A stretch of 64,000 nt of DNA from Maricaulis sp039978735. Lineage in GTDB: Bacteria > Pseudomonadota > Alphaproteobacteria > Caulobacterales > Maricaulaceae. Location of the stretch: contig NZ_JBDWAS010000043.1 in NCBI RefSeq assembly GCF_039978735.1, forward strand, positions 1 to 64,000. The letters are read 5' to 3'. Below are positions 17,779 to 26,618 of the stretch, piece after piece (positions within the stretch are counted from its first letter, which is position 1; each line of letters starts with the position of its first letter). Made by a program: the position numbers and the translations under genes. Below the pieces are notes generated by a model. The model saw nothing but the letters and a program-made list of their open reading frames with translations. It made no database searches and was not told the origin of the DNA.

Positions 17779-18161
17779 AGCTGTTGCTGGATACGCATGT
17801 CCTGCTCTGGGCGGCCGGCGCGCCGGAACGTCTTTCGGCTGCCAGCCGCAATCTGATGTTAGACCCGCACAACGAACTCGTTTTCAGTGTCGCCAGCATC
17901 TGGGAGATCGCCATCAAAAGCGGTCTTGGCCGCAGCGACTTCGAAGCGGACGCGCATCTGCTCCGCCGCGGTCTGCTCGACAATGGCTATCTGGAACTAC
18001 CGATCGCAAGCGATCACGCCGTTGCGGTGCAAGACCTGCCCCCGATCCACAAGGACCCGTTCGACAGGATGCTGGTGGCTCAGGCCGTGGTGGAGGGGTT
18101 TCTCCTGCTGACCGCCGACGAGCGGCTGCTGGACTATCCGGGGCCGGTACAACGGGTGTGA
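17775..18161 (+). CDS. VapC-like PIN-domain toxin
   Basis: This 128-residue PIN ribonuclease uses a GTG start overlapping the antitoxin stop by 4 bp. Acidic metal-binding residues are visible in LLLDTHVLLWA (Asp6), SIWEIAIK (Glu near 43), DPFDRMLVAQA (Asp near 98) and TADERLL (Asp near 116). By family it cleaves tRNA or other structured RNA when freed from its antitoxin. It is complete and looks intact. Confidence 0.92.
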   Translation: MKLLLDTHVLLWAAGAPERLSAASRNLMLDPHNELVFSVASIWEIAIKSGLGRSDFEADAHLLRRGLLDNGYLELPIASDHAVAVQDLPPIHKDPFDRMLVAQAVVEGFLLLTADERLLDYPGPVQRV

Positions 18162-18185
18162 GGCAAGGTGGAGCCTGCTAATCGG

Positions 18186-19634
18186 CTATCGCCGCGCGCC
18201 CCACCACAACACCAGCAGGGCCGGCACCCAGGGCAGCACCCGTTCGGCCGGGTCGCCGGGGGCCCGGGCCCAATCGCCGAGCATGCCCAGAATTCCCGGT
18301 TCCATGGCTCCCAGGGCGTTGAAGAACACCGTCAGCCCGAAGCCGAGACACATCGCCGTCCCGATGGCCCAGGCCTTCGGCTCCAGGCCCAGAACCCGCA
18401 CCACGATGATCGGACCGAAAGCAGCCCCCAGGGCCGACCAGGCGAAGAGCACACGGGCGAAGATCGTCGCCGGCAGGCTCAACGTCATCCAGACGGCGAC
18501 ACCGGCGATCACGGCCATGACGATGCGCGAGACCAGCACTTCCTTGCCGGCAAAGCGCCGCGAGAGGCGCATGTCGTGGGAGACGGCTGCCGAGGCCGAG
18601 AGCAGGATCGAGTCGACCGTCGACATCACCGCCGACAGGACGGCCGCGATGACCAGCCCGGCCAGGACCGGCGGCAGGAGCTGGTCTGCCAGTGTGTAGA
18701 AGAGAGCCTCGCCATCGGCTGCCCCGCCGACAATGGCCCGTCCGGCCAGGCCCAGTATCGTCATGCCGGTGAACACGGCGACCGCCCAGACAATGGCGAT
18801 GGTGAAGCCGCGCATGCGCGCGCCCTCATCCTTCACCGCCATCAGGCGCGAGATCAGCTGCGGCTGGCCCATCGCATTGACGCCGACGCCCCATACGCCA
18901 AGGACAAATCCGATCAGCACGAAGCCCGCATGCCCGCCGGTGATGTCGAGATAGCCTTCCGGGGCCGTTGCCGAGAGCGCGTCTGCGATGCCGCCGAAAC
19001 CGCCTGCGGCGATCAGCGCTGTCACGGGCAGCGCCACCGCGACCACGGCCATCAGCGCGCCCTGCAGCATGTCGGTGACACTGACCGCCCAGAAACCACC
19101 GAGCAGCGAATAGAGCAGGACGATGGCGGCCCCGATCAGGACGGATTCGGTGACACCCAGGCCGAACTGGGTCTCGAAGGCGACCGCGGCAGCGCCGAAC
19201 TGGGCCGCGATATAGAAAATGAAGCAGAACAGGATGAAGACCGATGCCAGAATACCGATCAGCGCGCGGGAACGGTCCGCCAGCCCCGCGGTCAGGAAAT
19301 CCGTCGGCGTGACATGGCCACGCTCGGCGGTTTCCGCCCGCAAGCGGCGGCCGAAGAACAGCCAGACGGCGACATAACCGCCCCAGATCCCCGGCACCAT
19401 CCACAGCGCCGACAGCCCGTTGGCATAGACGAAGCCGGAAAAGCCCAGCAACACCCAGGCCGAGGATGTCGAGGCGGCATAGGACAGGCCCGCCACCCAG
19501 GCACCCAGCCCCTGGCTCGCCAGGAAGAAATCGCCCTCGGTGCGATTGCGCCGCGAGGCCCAGACACCGACGCCGACAAGGACCAGCTTGTAGGCGACGA
19601 GCGTCGCCAGAACGATCAGATTATCCCCGTTCAT
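18186..19634 (-). CDS. Sodium:solute symporter (SSS family)
   Basis: This 482-residue protein has about 13 hydrophobic helices. The first helices (YAASTSSAWVLLGFSG near residue 48) match the SSS/PutP signature region with Ser/Thr sodium ligands. The start at 19634 follows GGGGAGGGCAGG; a longer frame has no ribosome-binding site. It is probably a Na+-coupled importer of an amino acid or organic acid. Proline is the best-known substrate of close families, but this is not shown here. It is divergent from the enoyl-CoA hydratase operon. Confidence 0.87.
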   Translation of the reverse strand: MNGDNLIVLATLVAYKLVLVGVGVWASRRNRTEGDFFLASQGLGAWVAGLSYAASTSSAWVLLGFSGFVYANGLSALWMVPGIWGGYVAVWLFFGRRLRAETAERGHVTPTDFLTAGLADRSRALIGILASVFILFCFIFYIAAQFGAAAVAFETQFGLGVTESVLIGAAIVLLYSLLGGFWAVSVTDMLQGALMAVVAVALPVTALIAAGGFGGIADALSATAPEGYLDITGGHAGFVLIGFVLGVWGVGVNAMGQPQLISRLMAVKDEGARMRGFTIAIVWAVAVFTGMTILGLAGRAIVGGAADGEALFYTLADQLLPPVLAGLVIAAVLSAVMSTVDSILLSASAAVSHDMRLSRRFAGKEVLVSRIVMAVIAGVAVWMTLSLPATIFARVLFAWSALGAAFGPIIVVRVLGLEPKAWAIGTAMCLGFGLTVFFNALGAMEPGILGMLGDWARAPGDPAERVLPWVPALLVLWWGARR

Positions 19635-19708
19635 CCTGCCCTCCCCGGCAAGATGTGCGGCGCCGACGCAAAACGCAGCCCGCACATTTCAACTCCCCCG
19701 TGAGCCGG

Positions 19709-19724
19709 TTTAAGCTGGTTTGCA
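19709..19724. promoter_or_regulatory. Palindromic operator candidate between symporter and hydratase genes
   Basis: Within the 144-bp divergent gap there is a near-perfect palindrome CTGGTTTGCAAGCCAG (one mismatch pair), located where a regulator could control one or both divergent genes. A TetR- or GntR-type fatty-acid regulator is possible but not shown. Coordinates are accurate to a base or two. Confidence 0.4.
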
Positions 19725-19778
19725 AGCCAGTACAAAGCCGCCGTCTGGCGGTGCTCCTTATCGACTGCAACGGGCCCG

Positions 19779-20584
19779 ATGGAAACCGAACCGCTCCTGA
19801 TCCGGCATGATGGCGATATCGCCGAACTCGTGCTCAACCGCCCGGGCAAGCGCAACGCCTTTACCGAAGCCATGTGGGCCGGCCTGCCGGACCTGCTCGA
19901 TACGCTGGCCGAGCGCTGCCGCGTGCTGATCGTGCGCGGCCAGGGCGATCATTTTGCCTCCGGCGCCGACATTTCCGAGTTCGAGGATATCTACGCCACG
20001 CGCGAGCGCGGCGAGGCCTATTCGGCCAGCATTGCCCGCGCCCTCGATGCGCTGGCCGAATTTCCCCATCCCACCATCGCGATGATCCGCGGCTCCTGCA
20101 TCGGCGGCGGCTGCGGCCTGGCCCTGGCCTGCGATCTGCGCTTTGCCGACGACACGGTGCGCATCGCCATCACGCCCGCCAAGATGGGACTGCTCTACCC
20201 GTTCAACGACACCAAAAGGCTGGTCGATGCCGTCGGCGGATCGATGGCGAAGGACCTGCTGTTTTCCGCGCGCCAGCTCGATGCGGCCGAAGCGCTAAGC
20301 ACCGGCCTTCTCGACCGCCGCTTCGAACCGGCGCGGCTGGAGCCGGAAACGCGCGCCTACTGCACGCGTCTTCTGGACATGTCGCCCCTGTCCGCCACAT
20401 ACACCAAGAAGATGATTTCACGCGTCCTGGAGGGCCAGGACCACGACACGGACGAAACCCGCGCCTGGTTCGCCAACGCCTTTACCAGTGCGGATTTCAA
20501 GGAGGGCTATCGCGCCTTCCTCGACAAGCGCAAACCGGACTTCTCGCAAGGAGGAGCCGACATCCATAAGGGGACGGACGAGCG

Positions 20585-20588
<4 letters not shown>
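19779..20588 (+). CDS. Enoyl-CoA hydratase/isomerase family protein
   Basis: This 269-residue crotonase-fold protein has the oxyanion-hole segments DHFASGADISEFED (near 55) and IRGSCIGGGCGLALACDLRF (near 103), then ITPAKMGLLYP near 130. It would hydrate or isomerise an enoyl-CoA in the cytoplasm. Its stop overlaps the gcdH start by 4 bp, so the two are translated together and the substrate may be crotonyl-CoA made by GcdH. That link is inference from context. Confidence 0.88.
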
Positions 20589-21805
<1,217 letters not shown>

Positions 21806-21839
21806 CCTCCCGGCCGCAGTCCATATCGCAATACCGACA

Positions 21840-21867
21840 AAGGGGCGCGCCACCGGGCGCGCCCCTT
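21840..21867 (+). terminator. Rho-independent terminator after gcdH
   Basis: An 11-bp GC-rich stem (AAGGGGCGCGC / GCGCGCCCCTT) with a 6-nt loop is followed by CTTCTT. The symmetric A and T flanks suggest that it also terminates the minus-strand gene whose stop is at 21890. Confidence 0.85.
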
Positions 21868-21889
21868 CTTCGTTGCGGGTTCAGTACGA

Positions 21890-22225
21890 TCAATAGTCGT
21901 CGCAATCGCCGGGCATGATTTCCCAGACACCGCCGACTTCGCAGATCACGGCAATGCACTCGCCGGTAAAGGGAGAATACTGGTACCAGCAATTGTCCGG
22001 AAGCAGAGAGTCCCGGCCGGCCTCCGTCAGGATGGTGTCGATATCCCTGGCCGACAGACGGTGCTGTACCGTCGTGATCTTTACCGGCTCGCCAGCGAAC
22101 ACGGCCGGTTCAGGGCTCGCAATGCCTCGCGATCCCGGTGCTTCAGCCTCGTCGGCGAACGCTGCAGCACCCAGTCCTGCCGCCGCGATCATGGATGCCA
22201 GAATGCCAAGACGCGTCTTCAACAT
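21890..22225 (-). CDS. Small secreted protein of unknown family
   Basis: This 111-residue protein starts at 22225 (MLKTRLGILASMIAAAG), with GAGGAGGG a few bases upstream. A signal peptide of about 24 residues ends at AFA. The mature part has three Cys near the C-terminus (DNCWYQY, GECIAVICEVGG) and a last Cys in PGDCDDY, which would allow two disulfides in the periplasm. I do not recognise the family. It is convergent with gcdH and shares its terminator. Confidence 0.7.
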   Translation of the reverse strand: MLKTRLGILASMIAAAGLGAAAFADEAEAPGSRGIASPEPAVFAGEPVKITTVQHRLSARDIDTILTEAGRDSLLPDNCWYQYSPFTGECIAVICEVGGVWEIMPGDCDDY

Positions 22226-22333
22226 GATATCCCTCCTCACGATTGCGAAGACTGAGAACTTCGCGCGCCAGGGGAAGGTGAGTCAATCCAGAATTGATTG
22301 ATCGGTCACGGCACCCTCAAGATGCCACGTGCT

Positions 22334-22368
22334 CGAGGTGCACTGGGATGCACACCAGCCGCACCTCG
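22334..22368. other. Hairpin upstream of tRNA-Ser
   Basis: An 8-bp inverted repeat CGAGGTGC / GCACCTCG with a 19-nt loop lies about 40 bp before the tRNA. It could be part of the tRNA promoter control or a remnant terminator. No function is assigned. Confidence 0.35.
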
Positions 22369-22407
22369 CACTTGATGCCCCGCCCCGGGCCCTTTAAACC
22401 GGCACGT

Positions 22408-22498
22408 GGAGAGGTGGCCGAGTGGTCGAAGGCGCTCCCCTGCTAAGGGAGTATACGTCAAAAGCGTATCGTGGGTTCGAATCCCATCCTCTCCGCCA
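22408..22498 (+). tRNA. tRNA-Ser (anticodon GCT)
   Basis: The acceptor stem pairs GGAGAGG with CCTCTCC, the discriminator is G and CCA is encoded. The anticodon arm CTCCC-CTGCTAA-GGGAG gives anticodon GCT, reading AGC/AGU. A long variable arm (TATACG..CGTAT region) and the T loop GTTCGAATC are typical of class II tRNA-Ser. Prophage genes begin just downstream, so its 3' end is the natural candidate for the phage attachment site, though no duplicate of the 3' end is visible in the window. Confidence 0.96.
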
Positions 22499-22673
22499 CT
22501 TCCTTCTGAAATGGTTGAGATTTTATCCGCCCGGCGCAGCCCTAGCTGCTGCTCGAACGTGACGTGATCTGACGTTCAATCACCCTCGAAAGCGGAACAT
22601 TCCCGGATTTTCCGGCTCCTGACGGGGGAGTCCGCGGGGGAGCGTGTTCCACCTCTGTTCGAAGAATCGTCAC

Positions 22674-22686
22674 CGAACGCCGTTCG
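22674..22686. repeat. Copy 1 of the 13-bp palindrome CGAACGCCGTTCG
   Basis: Intergenic copy after tRNA-Ser, extended by one base pair on each side (CCGAACGCCGTTCGG). It is the leftmost copy found and helps mark the prophage side of the tRNA. Confidence 0.85.
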
Positions 22687-22741
22687 GCGGCGTGACGGCG
22701 GTCATAGCCGCCTCCCCTCCTGCCGGGCGATTCTGGCAGGC

Positions 22742-22876
22742 ATGAACGGATACGAGCGGCATTCCGACGATTACAATGGCGGGAAGTTCCCGGGGCCCTG
22801 GACGGTCGCGGCGATCCTCGCAGTCCTGCTCCTCATCGCCGTCGCCCCGGCCGTGTTCAGCGCCTGGGCAGGTTGA
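22742..22876 (+). CDS. 44-residue single-span membrane protein
   Basis: The frame reads MNGYERHSDDYNGGKFPGPW, followed by a strongly hydrophobic helix (VAAILAVLLLIAVAPAVF) and a short tail. The soluble N-terminus and single transmembrane span are coherent. No strong ribosome-binding site is seen (CTGGCAGGC upstream). The family is unknown; accessory prophage or chromosomal micro-protein. Confidence 0.5.
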   Translation: MNGYERHSDDYNGGKFPGPWTVAAILAVLLLIAVAPAVFSAWAG

Positions 22877-22907
22877 CCGGCTTCAGGGCAGTGATACCGT
22901 CCGGCGC

Positions 22908-23363
22908 ATGCAGACGTTCGCCGAAACTCCAGATGCCATCCGCGCCGACACACCCGCCCTGCCCGACCGGGACGGTTTCGAGCATGGTTTCACCTATCTG
23001 GATTTTGGCGATGCGGCACTCAACCAGCCTCTGCGCGTTGCCGCGCTGTCGGCCGGGCCGTTCCATGTGCATCACTTGGTCAACCGGGATGGGCAGCATC
23101 TGAAGGACACGGGCTTCGGCATCACGCTCGACCCGGGCGGCTACCTCTTCCACTTCGGCCGTGTCTACTTCCGCGACTTAGACGATGCCCTTGCCATGGC
23201 GGCGCGGCTGCTCGAACTGCCGGTGAACTGGTACGAGCCCGCTATCCCCGATGATGTCGCGCTGGGCATCCGGGACTTATGGCAGGCAGCTCTGGATGCT
23301 GGCCAGCTGGCCGACGGGTCAGACGCGCCGGCGAACTGGCCGCCGCTTCCCGGCCCACACTAG
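22908..23363 (+). CDS. Hypothetical protein, prophage left-end accessory gene
   Basis: This 151-residue protein starts at MQTFAETPDAIRADTP (ATG 22908); an upstream frame extension is Arg/Ser-rich nonsense overlapping the small membrane protein gene. It is acidic, with HVHHLVNRDGQH near 55 and FHFGRVYFRDLDDALAMAARLLEL near 85-110. I recognise no family. Its stop codon and that of the convergent SRAP gene interlock in a shared CTAG. Confidence 0.65.
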   Translation: MQTFAETPDAIRADTPALPDRDGFEHGFTYLDFGDAALNQPLRVAALSAGPFHVHHLVNRDGQHLKDTGFGITLDPGGYLFHFGRVYFRDLDDALAMAARLLELPVNWYEPAIPDDVALGIRDLWQAALDAGQLADGSDAPANWPPLPGPH

Positions 23364-24022
23364 CCCGGGTCCCGCTCGACAATCTCAAGCTGGTCATCCG
23401 GCAGCGGCCGCTGCAGAGCGAGGCTGTCCTCGCCGCCGGCGAGCCAGGCGCGGCATTCGTCCGTATCCGTCAGGATGACGGGCATCGCCTTGGGATGGAT
23501 CGGCGCGACCACTTCATTCGGCTCGCAGGTCAGGAAGGCGTAGAGGCGCCAGTCGCCTTCCGTCTGTTGGCGCCGGGCCTTGTCCGGCACAGGCGCCAGG
23601 CGCTTGCCCTGCCACGGCCGCCAGATGCCGGCGAAGAATGACAGCTCGCGCTCCGGCACCGCAAACCAAGCATTGCGCCGCCCCTGGATCGGCTCCGCAA
23701 ACCGCGTGAACGGCACCAGGCAGCGGTATTCTGGCTGCATCAGGTATTCACCGTTCACCTTGCGCCACCAGGCGGAAGACAGATTACGGATATTGGTGAT
23801 GGGGGACTTGCCCTGCCCGGCCGGCGGAAAGCCCCACCGCATCGAGGACAGCTGCGCGGTCTGCCCGCGCGCATGGATGACAACGCCGTCCTGATCCGGA
23901 TAGAGGCGCGGGACGCCGGCGAAATTGCCGGTGGCCGGTTCGGTCGCGAGATCCAGACCCAGCTGCCGGACGGCGGCGCGAACGGCATCGAGGCCGGTAT
24001 CCATGGAGTAGAGATTGCACAT
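23360..24022 (-). CDS. SRAP-domain protein (HMCES/YedK family)
   Basis: This 220-residue protein has the invariant Cys2 in MCNLYS, which after Met removal forms a thiazolidine crosslink with abasic sites in single-stranded DNA. It also has the conserved MRWGFPP near 63, NIRNLSSAWW near 80 and the C-terminal His in PIHPKAMPVIL near 183. By family it shields abasic sites during replication. Phage copies are common. Length is normal and all key residues are present. Confidence 0.9.
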   Translation of the reverse strand: MCNLYSMDTGLDAVRAAVRQLGLDLATEPATGNFAGVPRLYPDQDGVVIHARGQTAQLSSMRWGFPPAGQGKSPITNIRNLSSAWWRKVNGEYLMQPEYRCLVPFTRFAEPIQGRRNAWFAVPERELSFFAGIWRPWQGKRLAPVPDKARRQQTEGDWRLYAFLTCEPNEVVAPIHPKAMPVILTDTDECRAWLAGGEDSLALQRPLPDDQLEIVERDPG

Positions 24023-24032
24023 GGCGGCGAGC

Positions 24033-24296
24033 CTAGCCCGAAATCAACGGACGCCATACCCCGCCGACATGGCCCTGAAAAACCATGTGCCCGGTACAGT
24101 CCCAGCGCTTGCAGCGCGGATGCAGGTCGATCGGCGAGCCCGCCCGGCCGCGCGCCCAGATCAGCACATCCAGGTCGGCCCGCAGGATCACGTCACAGCT
24201 GCGGCAGGACAGTCGCAAGGGCAGGCCCCGGCGCTGGATTTCGCCGAAGCTGCGATAGCTTTCCAGCCAGATTTTGGTGACGTTCCGCGGGGCCAT
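24033..24296 (-). CDS. Putative zinc-binding small protein
   Basis: This 87-residue protein starts at MAPRNVTKIWLESYRSFGE (ATG 24296). Two Cys pairs, CRSC near residue 32 and CKRWDC near 65, are likely zinc ligands, giving a ribbon fold. It resembles short alphaproteobacterial proteins of unknown function that often sit in prophages. It lies 10 bp upstream of the SRAP gene on the same strand and probably shares its transcript. Confidence 0.68.
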   Translation of the reverse strand: MAPRNVTKIWLESYRSFGEIQRRGLPLRLSCRSCDVILRADLDVLIWARGRAGSPIDLHPRCKRWDCTGHMVFQGHVGGVWRPLISG

Positions 24297-24478
24297 GGGC
24301 GCGGAACATTCGAGGAACAAACAGACGAAGTCAATAAACCGGTGAGCGGGCAACCCGCGCATGACTACACTGGGCTGTGGTCAATCGATGGAGACTCACT
24401 TGCCCGACCACGTCACCCTTGCGATATCCGCTGTCGCTGCAGCCATCACGGCCATCTGCAAGGCCCTCGAATCGGGCT

Positions 24479-25288
24479 TCAGCCTGGTCTGGAAATTATC
24501 AGCTCCCGCGCATCGGTCGCGATCCCCTTCGCCACGCCGTATTTCAGCGAGACCTCCTGCAGGGAAAAAGCGGCGAAGGCTTCGCGGATCTCGGGCACGT
24601 CATTGATGGACAGCACAAACCGGCCCTTGATCCCGGCCAGCTGCTGCGCCATCCGCACAAAGTCGGCGCGTTCGAACATGCCCTTGCCGTAGTCATTCTC
24701 GCCACCGAAATACGGCGGGTCGAGATAGAACAGCGTTTCCGGCCGGTCATAGCGATCGATGAAGTCCGACCAGGTCAGCCGCTCGATCACGACGCCGGCG
24801 AGACGTTCGTGCAGCGCCTCGAGGCGGTTGGCGATCGTCAGCACATTGAACGCACCGCCATGACCCGGCGATACGCCGAATGCGCGCCCGTCCACCTTGC
24901 CGCCGAAGGCGCAGGCCTGGAGGTAGAGAAAGCGCGCGGCGCGTTCCAGGTCGGTCAGCGTCGACGGGTCTGTCGCCTGCAGGCGCTCGAATTCCCGGCG
25001 CGTGGTCAGCTGAAAACGCAGCATGTCCAGGAAGGCGGTGTAGTGGCGCAGGACGACGCGATAGAAGGTCGACACATCCTGCGACCAGTCATTGATCACT
25101 TCGCACGGCCGCTTGATCCGGCGGCGCAGGAAAACCCCGCCCATGCCCACGAAAGGCTCGGCATAGGTATCGTGCTTCTGGCTGTCCAGAATGCGCACCA
25201 GGCGCTTGGCCAGGTTGCGCTTGCCGCCCAGATAGGCGGCGGCCGGCTCGACAGGTTCAACATGCAGGGCGCCCAGCAGGTCGGGCAT
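24479..25288 (-). CDS. Dam-family (D12 class) DNA adenine methyltransferase
   Basis: This protein of about 269 residues begins near MPDLLGALHVEP and has AAYLGGKRNLA near 18 (motif X), AEPFVGMGGVFLRRR near 42 (motif I, SAM binding) and YLDPPYFGG near 183 (motif IV DPPY). These define an N6-adenine methyltransferase of the Dam/D12 type, whose members usually recognise GATC. No restriction gene is adjacent, so it is an orphan phage methylase for protection or regulation. The start is uncertain; an in-frame start lies 30 codons upstream. The six GATC sites in the phage origin make a regulatory role attractive. Confidence 0.88.
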   Translation of the reverse strand: MPDLLGALHVEPVEPAAAYLGGKRNLAKRLVRILDSQKHDTYAEPFVGMGGVFLRRRIKRPCEVINDWSQDVSTFYRVVLRHYTAFLDMLRFQLTTRREFERLQATDPSTLTDLERAARFLYLQACAFGGKVDGRAFGVSPGHGGAFNVLTIANRLEALHERLAGVVIERLTWSDFIDRYDRPETLFYLDPPYFGGENDYGKGMFERADFVRMAQQLAGIKGRFVLSINDVPEIREAFAAFSLQEVSLKYGVAKGIATDARELIISRPG

Positions 25289-25426
25289 GGAGGTACTAGA
25301 CACGAGGTTGAGTCTCACTCTTGAATGCACCCGCCGGTTGGCCGGCGGCGGGACTGTGACGCGACCTAGGCACGTCATGGTGCGGGGGAGACACCCGCGG
25401 CTCGGCGTGTTGGCGCACGCCAGCCC

Positions 25427-25442
25427 CCGCCTCTAGAGGCGG
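25427..25442. repeat. Perfect 16-bp palindrome before the DUF2513 gene
   Basis: CCGCCTCTAGAGGCGG ends two bases into the GGAGG ribosome-binding region of the next gene. A second smaller inverted repeat (GCGTG..CACGC, 25405-25420) precedes it. In RNA these stems would occlude the ribosome-binding site; in DNA the palindrome could be an operator. Confidence 0.6.
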
Positions 25443-25450
25443 AGGAAACA

Positions 25451-25825
25451 ATGAAACGAGATATGGATCTGTGCCGCGAAATACTGTTCGCGGTTCATGA
25501 GAGCGACGAGGACCCCCGCCGCTGGGTATCGCTGGACGATCTGGTCGCTAAACACTCACAGCAGGTCATCAGCTACCATGTCGTGCTGTTGGCCGAGGCG
25601 GAACTCATAGAAGCGACCAACCTTTCCACGATGGGCCCGAATGGCTATCGGCACCTACCCAGCCGACTCACCTGGAAGGGTCAAGAATTCCTCGACAGCG
25701 TGCGGAAAGACACGCTTTGGGAGAAGGCAAAGCAGATGACCCTTGAGAAGACCGGAGGCCTCAGCTTTCAGGCTCTTTCGGCCGCGATCAACGCCGTAGT
25801 GATCGGTGCTATTTCGGGCAGCTGA
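25451..25825 (+). CDS. DUF2513-domain protein
   Basis: This 124-residue protein opens MKRDMDLCREILFAVHE and continues with ISYHVVLLAEAELIEA near 40 and LTWKGQEFLDSVR near 75. These are the hallmarks of DUF2513, a winged-helix-like family frequent in prophages. The last 25 residues are hydrophobic and small (LSAAINAVVIGAISG) and may form a membrane anchor. It has a good GGAGGAAACA ribosome-binding site. Opposite orientation to the late operon suggests an accessory (lysogenic conversion) gene. Function unknown. Confidence 0.82.
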   Translation: MKRDMDLCREILFAVHESDEDPRRWVSLDDLVAKHSQQVISYHVVLLAEAELIEATNLSTMGPNGYRHLPSRLTWKGQEFLDSVRKDTLWEKAKQMTLEKTGGLSFQALSAAINAVVIGAISGS

Positions 25826-25829
25826 AAGC

Positions 25830-26000
25830 CTACGTCACCAATGCCCAGATGAGCCCGACAACGAACAAGATCGCAGCCACCACGCGGCCCAGGATGGCAA
25901 TTGCTGCAGCAGCTATCCAGTCGACCCGCTCGCGCCGCGCGCTGTACTCCGTAATGCCGGCGATCAGCACGGCAGCGATGATCAGAATAAACGGGATCAT
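25830..26000 (-). CDS. Small two-helix membrane protein at the end of the lysis cassette
   Basis: This 56-residue protein starts at MIPFILIIAAVLIAG (ATG 26000) after GAGGAGGAGTC. Two hydrophobic helices (about 2-14 and 30-53) are separated by a short charged turn (EYSARRERVD). Its start overlaps the o-spanin stop by 4 bp. Size, topology and position next to the spanins make it a holin or antiholin candidate; this is inference. Confidence 0.7.
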   Translation of the reverse strand: MIPFILIIAAVLIAGITEYSARRERVDWIAAAAIAILGRVVAAILFVVGLIWALVT

Positions 26001-26314
26001 GACGACTCCTCCTCGGTTCTGGACGCTTCCACGCGCGCCCACCATTCCTGACAGGCCCGGGCGATCCGGGCGTTGGTGATTGCCGCCTCCCCCGCATCAA
26101 GCGCGACATCGCGCCAGTCCCGGCCGGGCTGTACCGCGGCCAGGTCATGGGGCGGCATCAGGCAGGTCGAGGGCGGGGTCTCGATCTCCTCACGGACAAT
26201 CCGCTCGACTTCACGGATCTCCGGCTCGATTGTCGGCGGCGGCGAGACCGAGCGCGGCGTTGAACACGCGGACATCATCAGCGCCAGCAGGACAGCTGCG
26301 ATCCTGGCTTTCAT
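25997..26314 (-). CDS. Rz1-like outer-membrane spanin lipoprotein
   Basis: This 105-residue protein begins MKARIAAVLLALMMSACSTP, a lipoprotein signal with lipobox MSAC. The mature chain is Pro-rich (SVSPPPTIEP, IETPPSTCLMPP). It starts inside the i-spanin gene in another frame, the classical nested Rz/Rz1 arrangement, but extends well past it. It would sit in the inner leaflet of the outer membrane, bind the i-spanin and fuse the membranes at lysis. A much longer frame upstream is out-of-frame i-spanin sequence. Confidence 0.83.
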   Translation of the reverse strand: MKARIAAVLLALMMSACSTPRSVSPPPTIEPEIREVERIVREEIETPPSTCLMPPHDLAAVQPGRDWRDVALDAGEAAITNARIARACQEWWARVEASRTEEESS

Positions 26315-26618
26315 GGAAGGCCCTCCGGGCGGCGGCCGCATCGGCGGCGAGTTGGCGGGAATCGGCGAGGAAGTCGGCGACGTGCTGGCTGCGCCATTCC
26401 CGGTCAGCGGCGAGACGGGTTTCAGCAGTCGTGGCGACTTCGGCCAGACGCGCGGCCTCGACGCCGACGCTGTCGACAACGGCCTGATAGTCGGCTGTCA
26501 CTTGGGCACCTCGCTCGTGCGAGCGGCCGAGATGGTACGCGGCCGGGATCGCGCCGGCGGCGAAAGCGCCGACGATGGCGGCGCCGATGGCACCGGCACG
26601 AATGGAATTCCCGATCAT
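26211..26618 (-). CDS. Rz-like inner-membrane spanin
   Basis: This 135-residue protein starts at MIGNSIRAGAIGAAIVG (ATG 26618), with one N-terminal membrane helix (about 6-28) and a long Ala/Arg-rich coiled-coil periplasmic domain (ADYQAVVDSVGVEAARLAEV onward) ending in VFNAALGLAAADNRAGDP. Its start overlaps the transglycosylase stop by 4 bp. The last ~100 bp also encode the Rz1-like lipoprotein in another frame. Confidence 0.82.
   Translation of the reverse strand: MIGNSIRAGAIGAAIVGAFAAGAIPAAYHLGRSHERGAQVTADYQAVVDSVGVEAARLAEVATTAETRLAADREWRSQHVADFLADSRQLAADAAAARRAFHESQDRSCPAGADDVRVFNAALGLAAADNRAGDP

Noticed and set aside
22408..22498. Direct proof of an attachment site in tRNA-Ser
   Set aside because: No second copy of the tRNA 3' end was seen in the window; the right end of the prophage is outside, so this stays a hypothesis.
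24361..24606. A possible small plus-strand membrane protein (METHLPDHVTLAISAVAAAI) before the methylase gene end
   Set aside because: Half of it is antisense to the methylase C-terminus and the tail is Arg/Ser-rich; ribosome-binding site poor.
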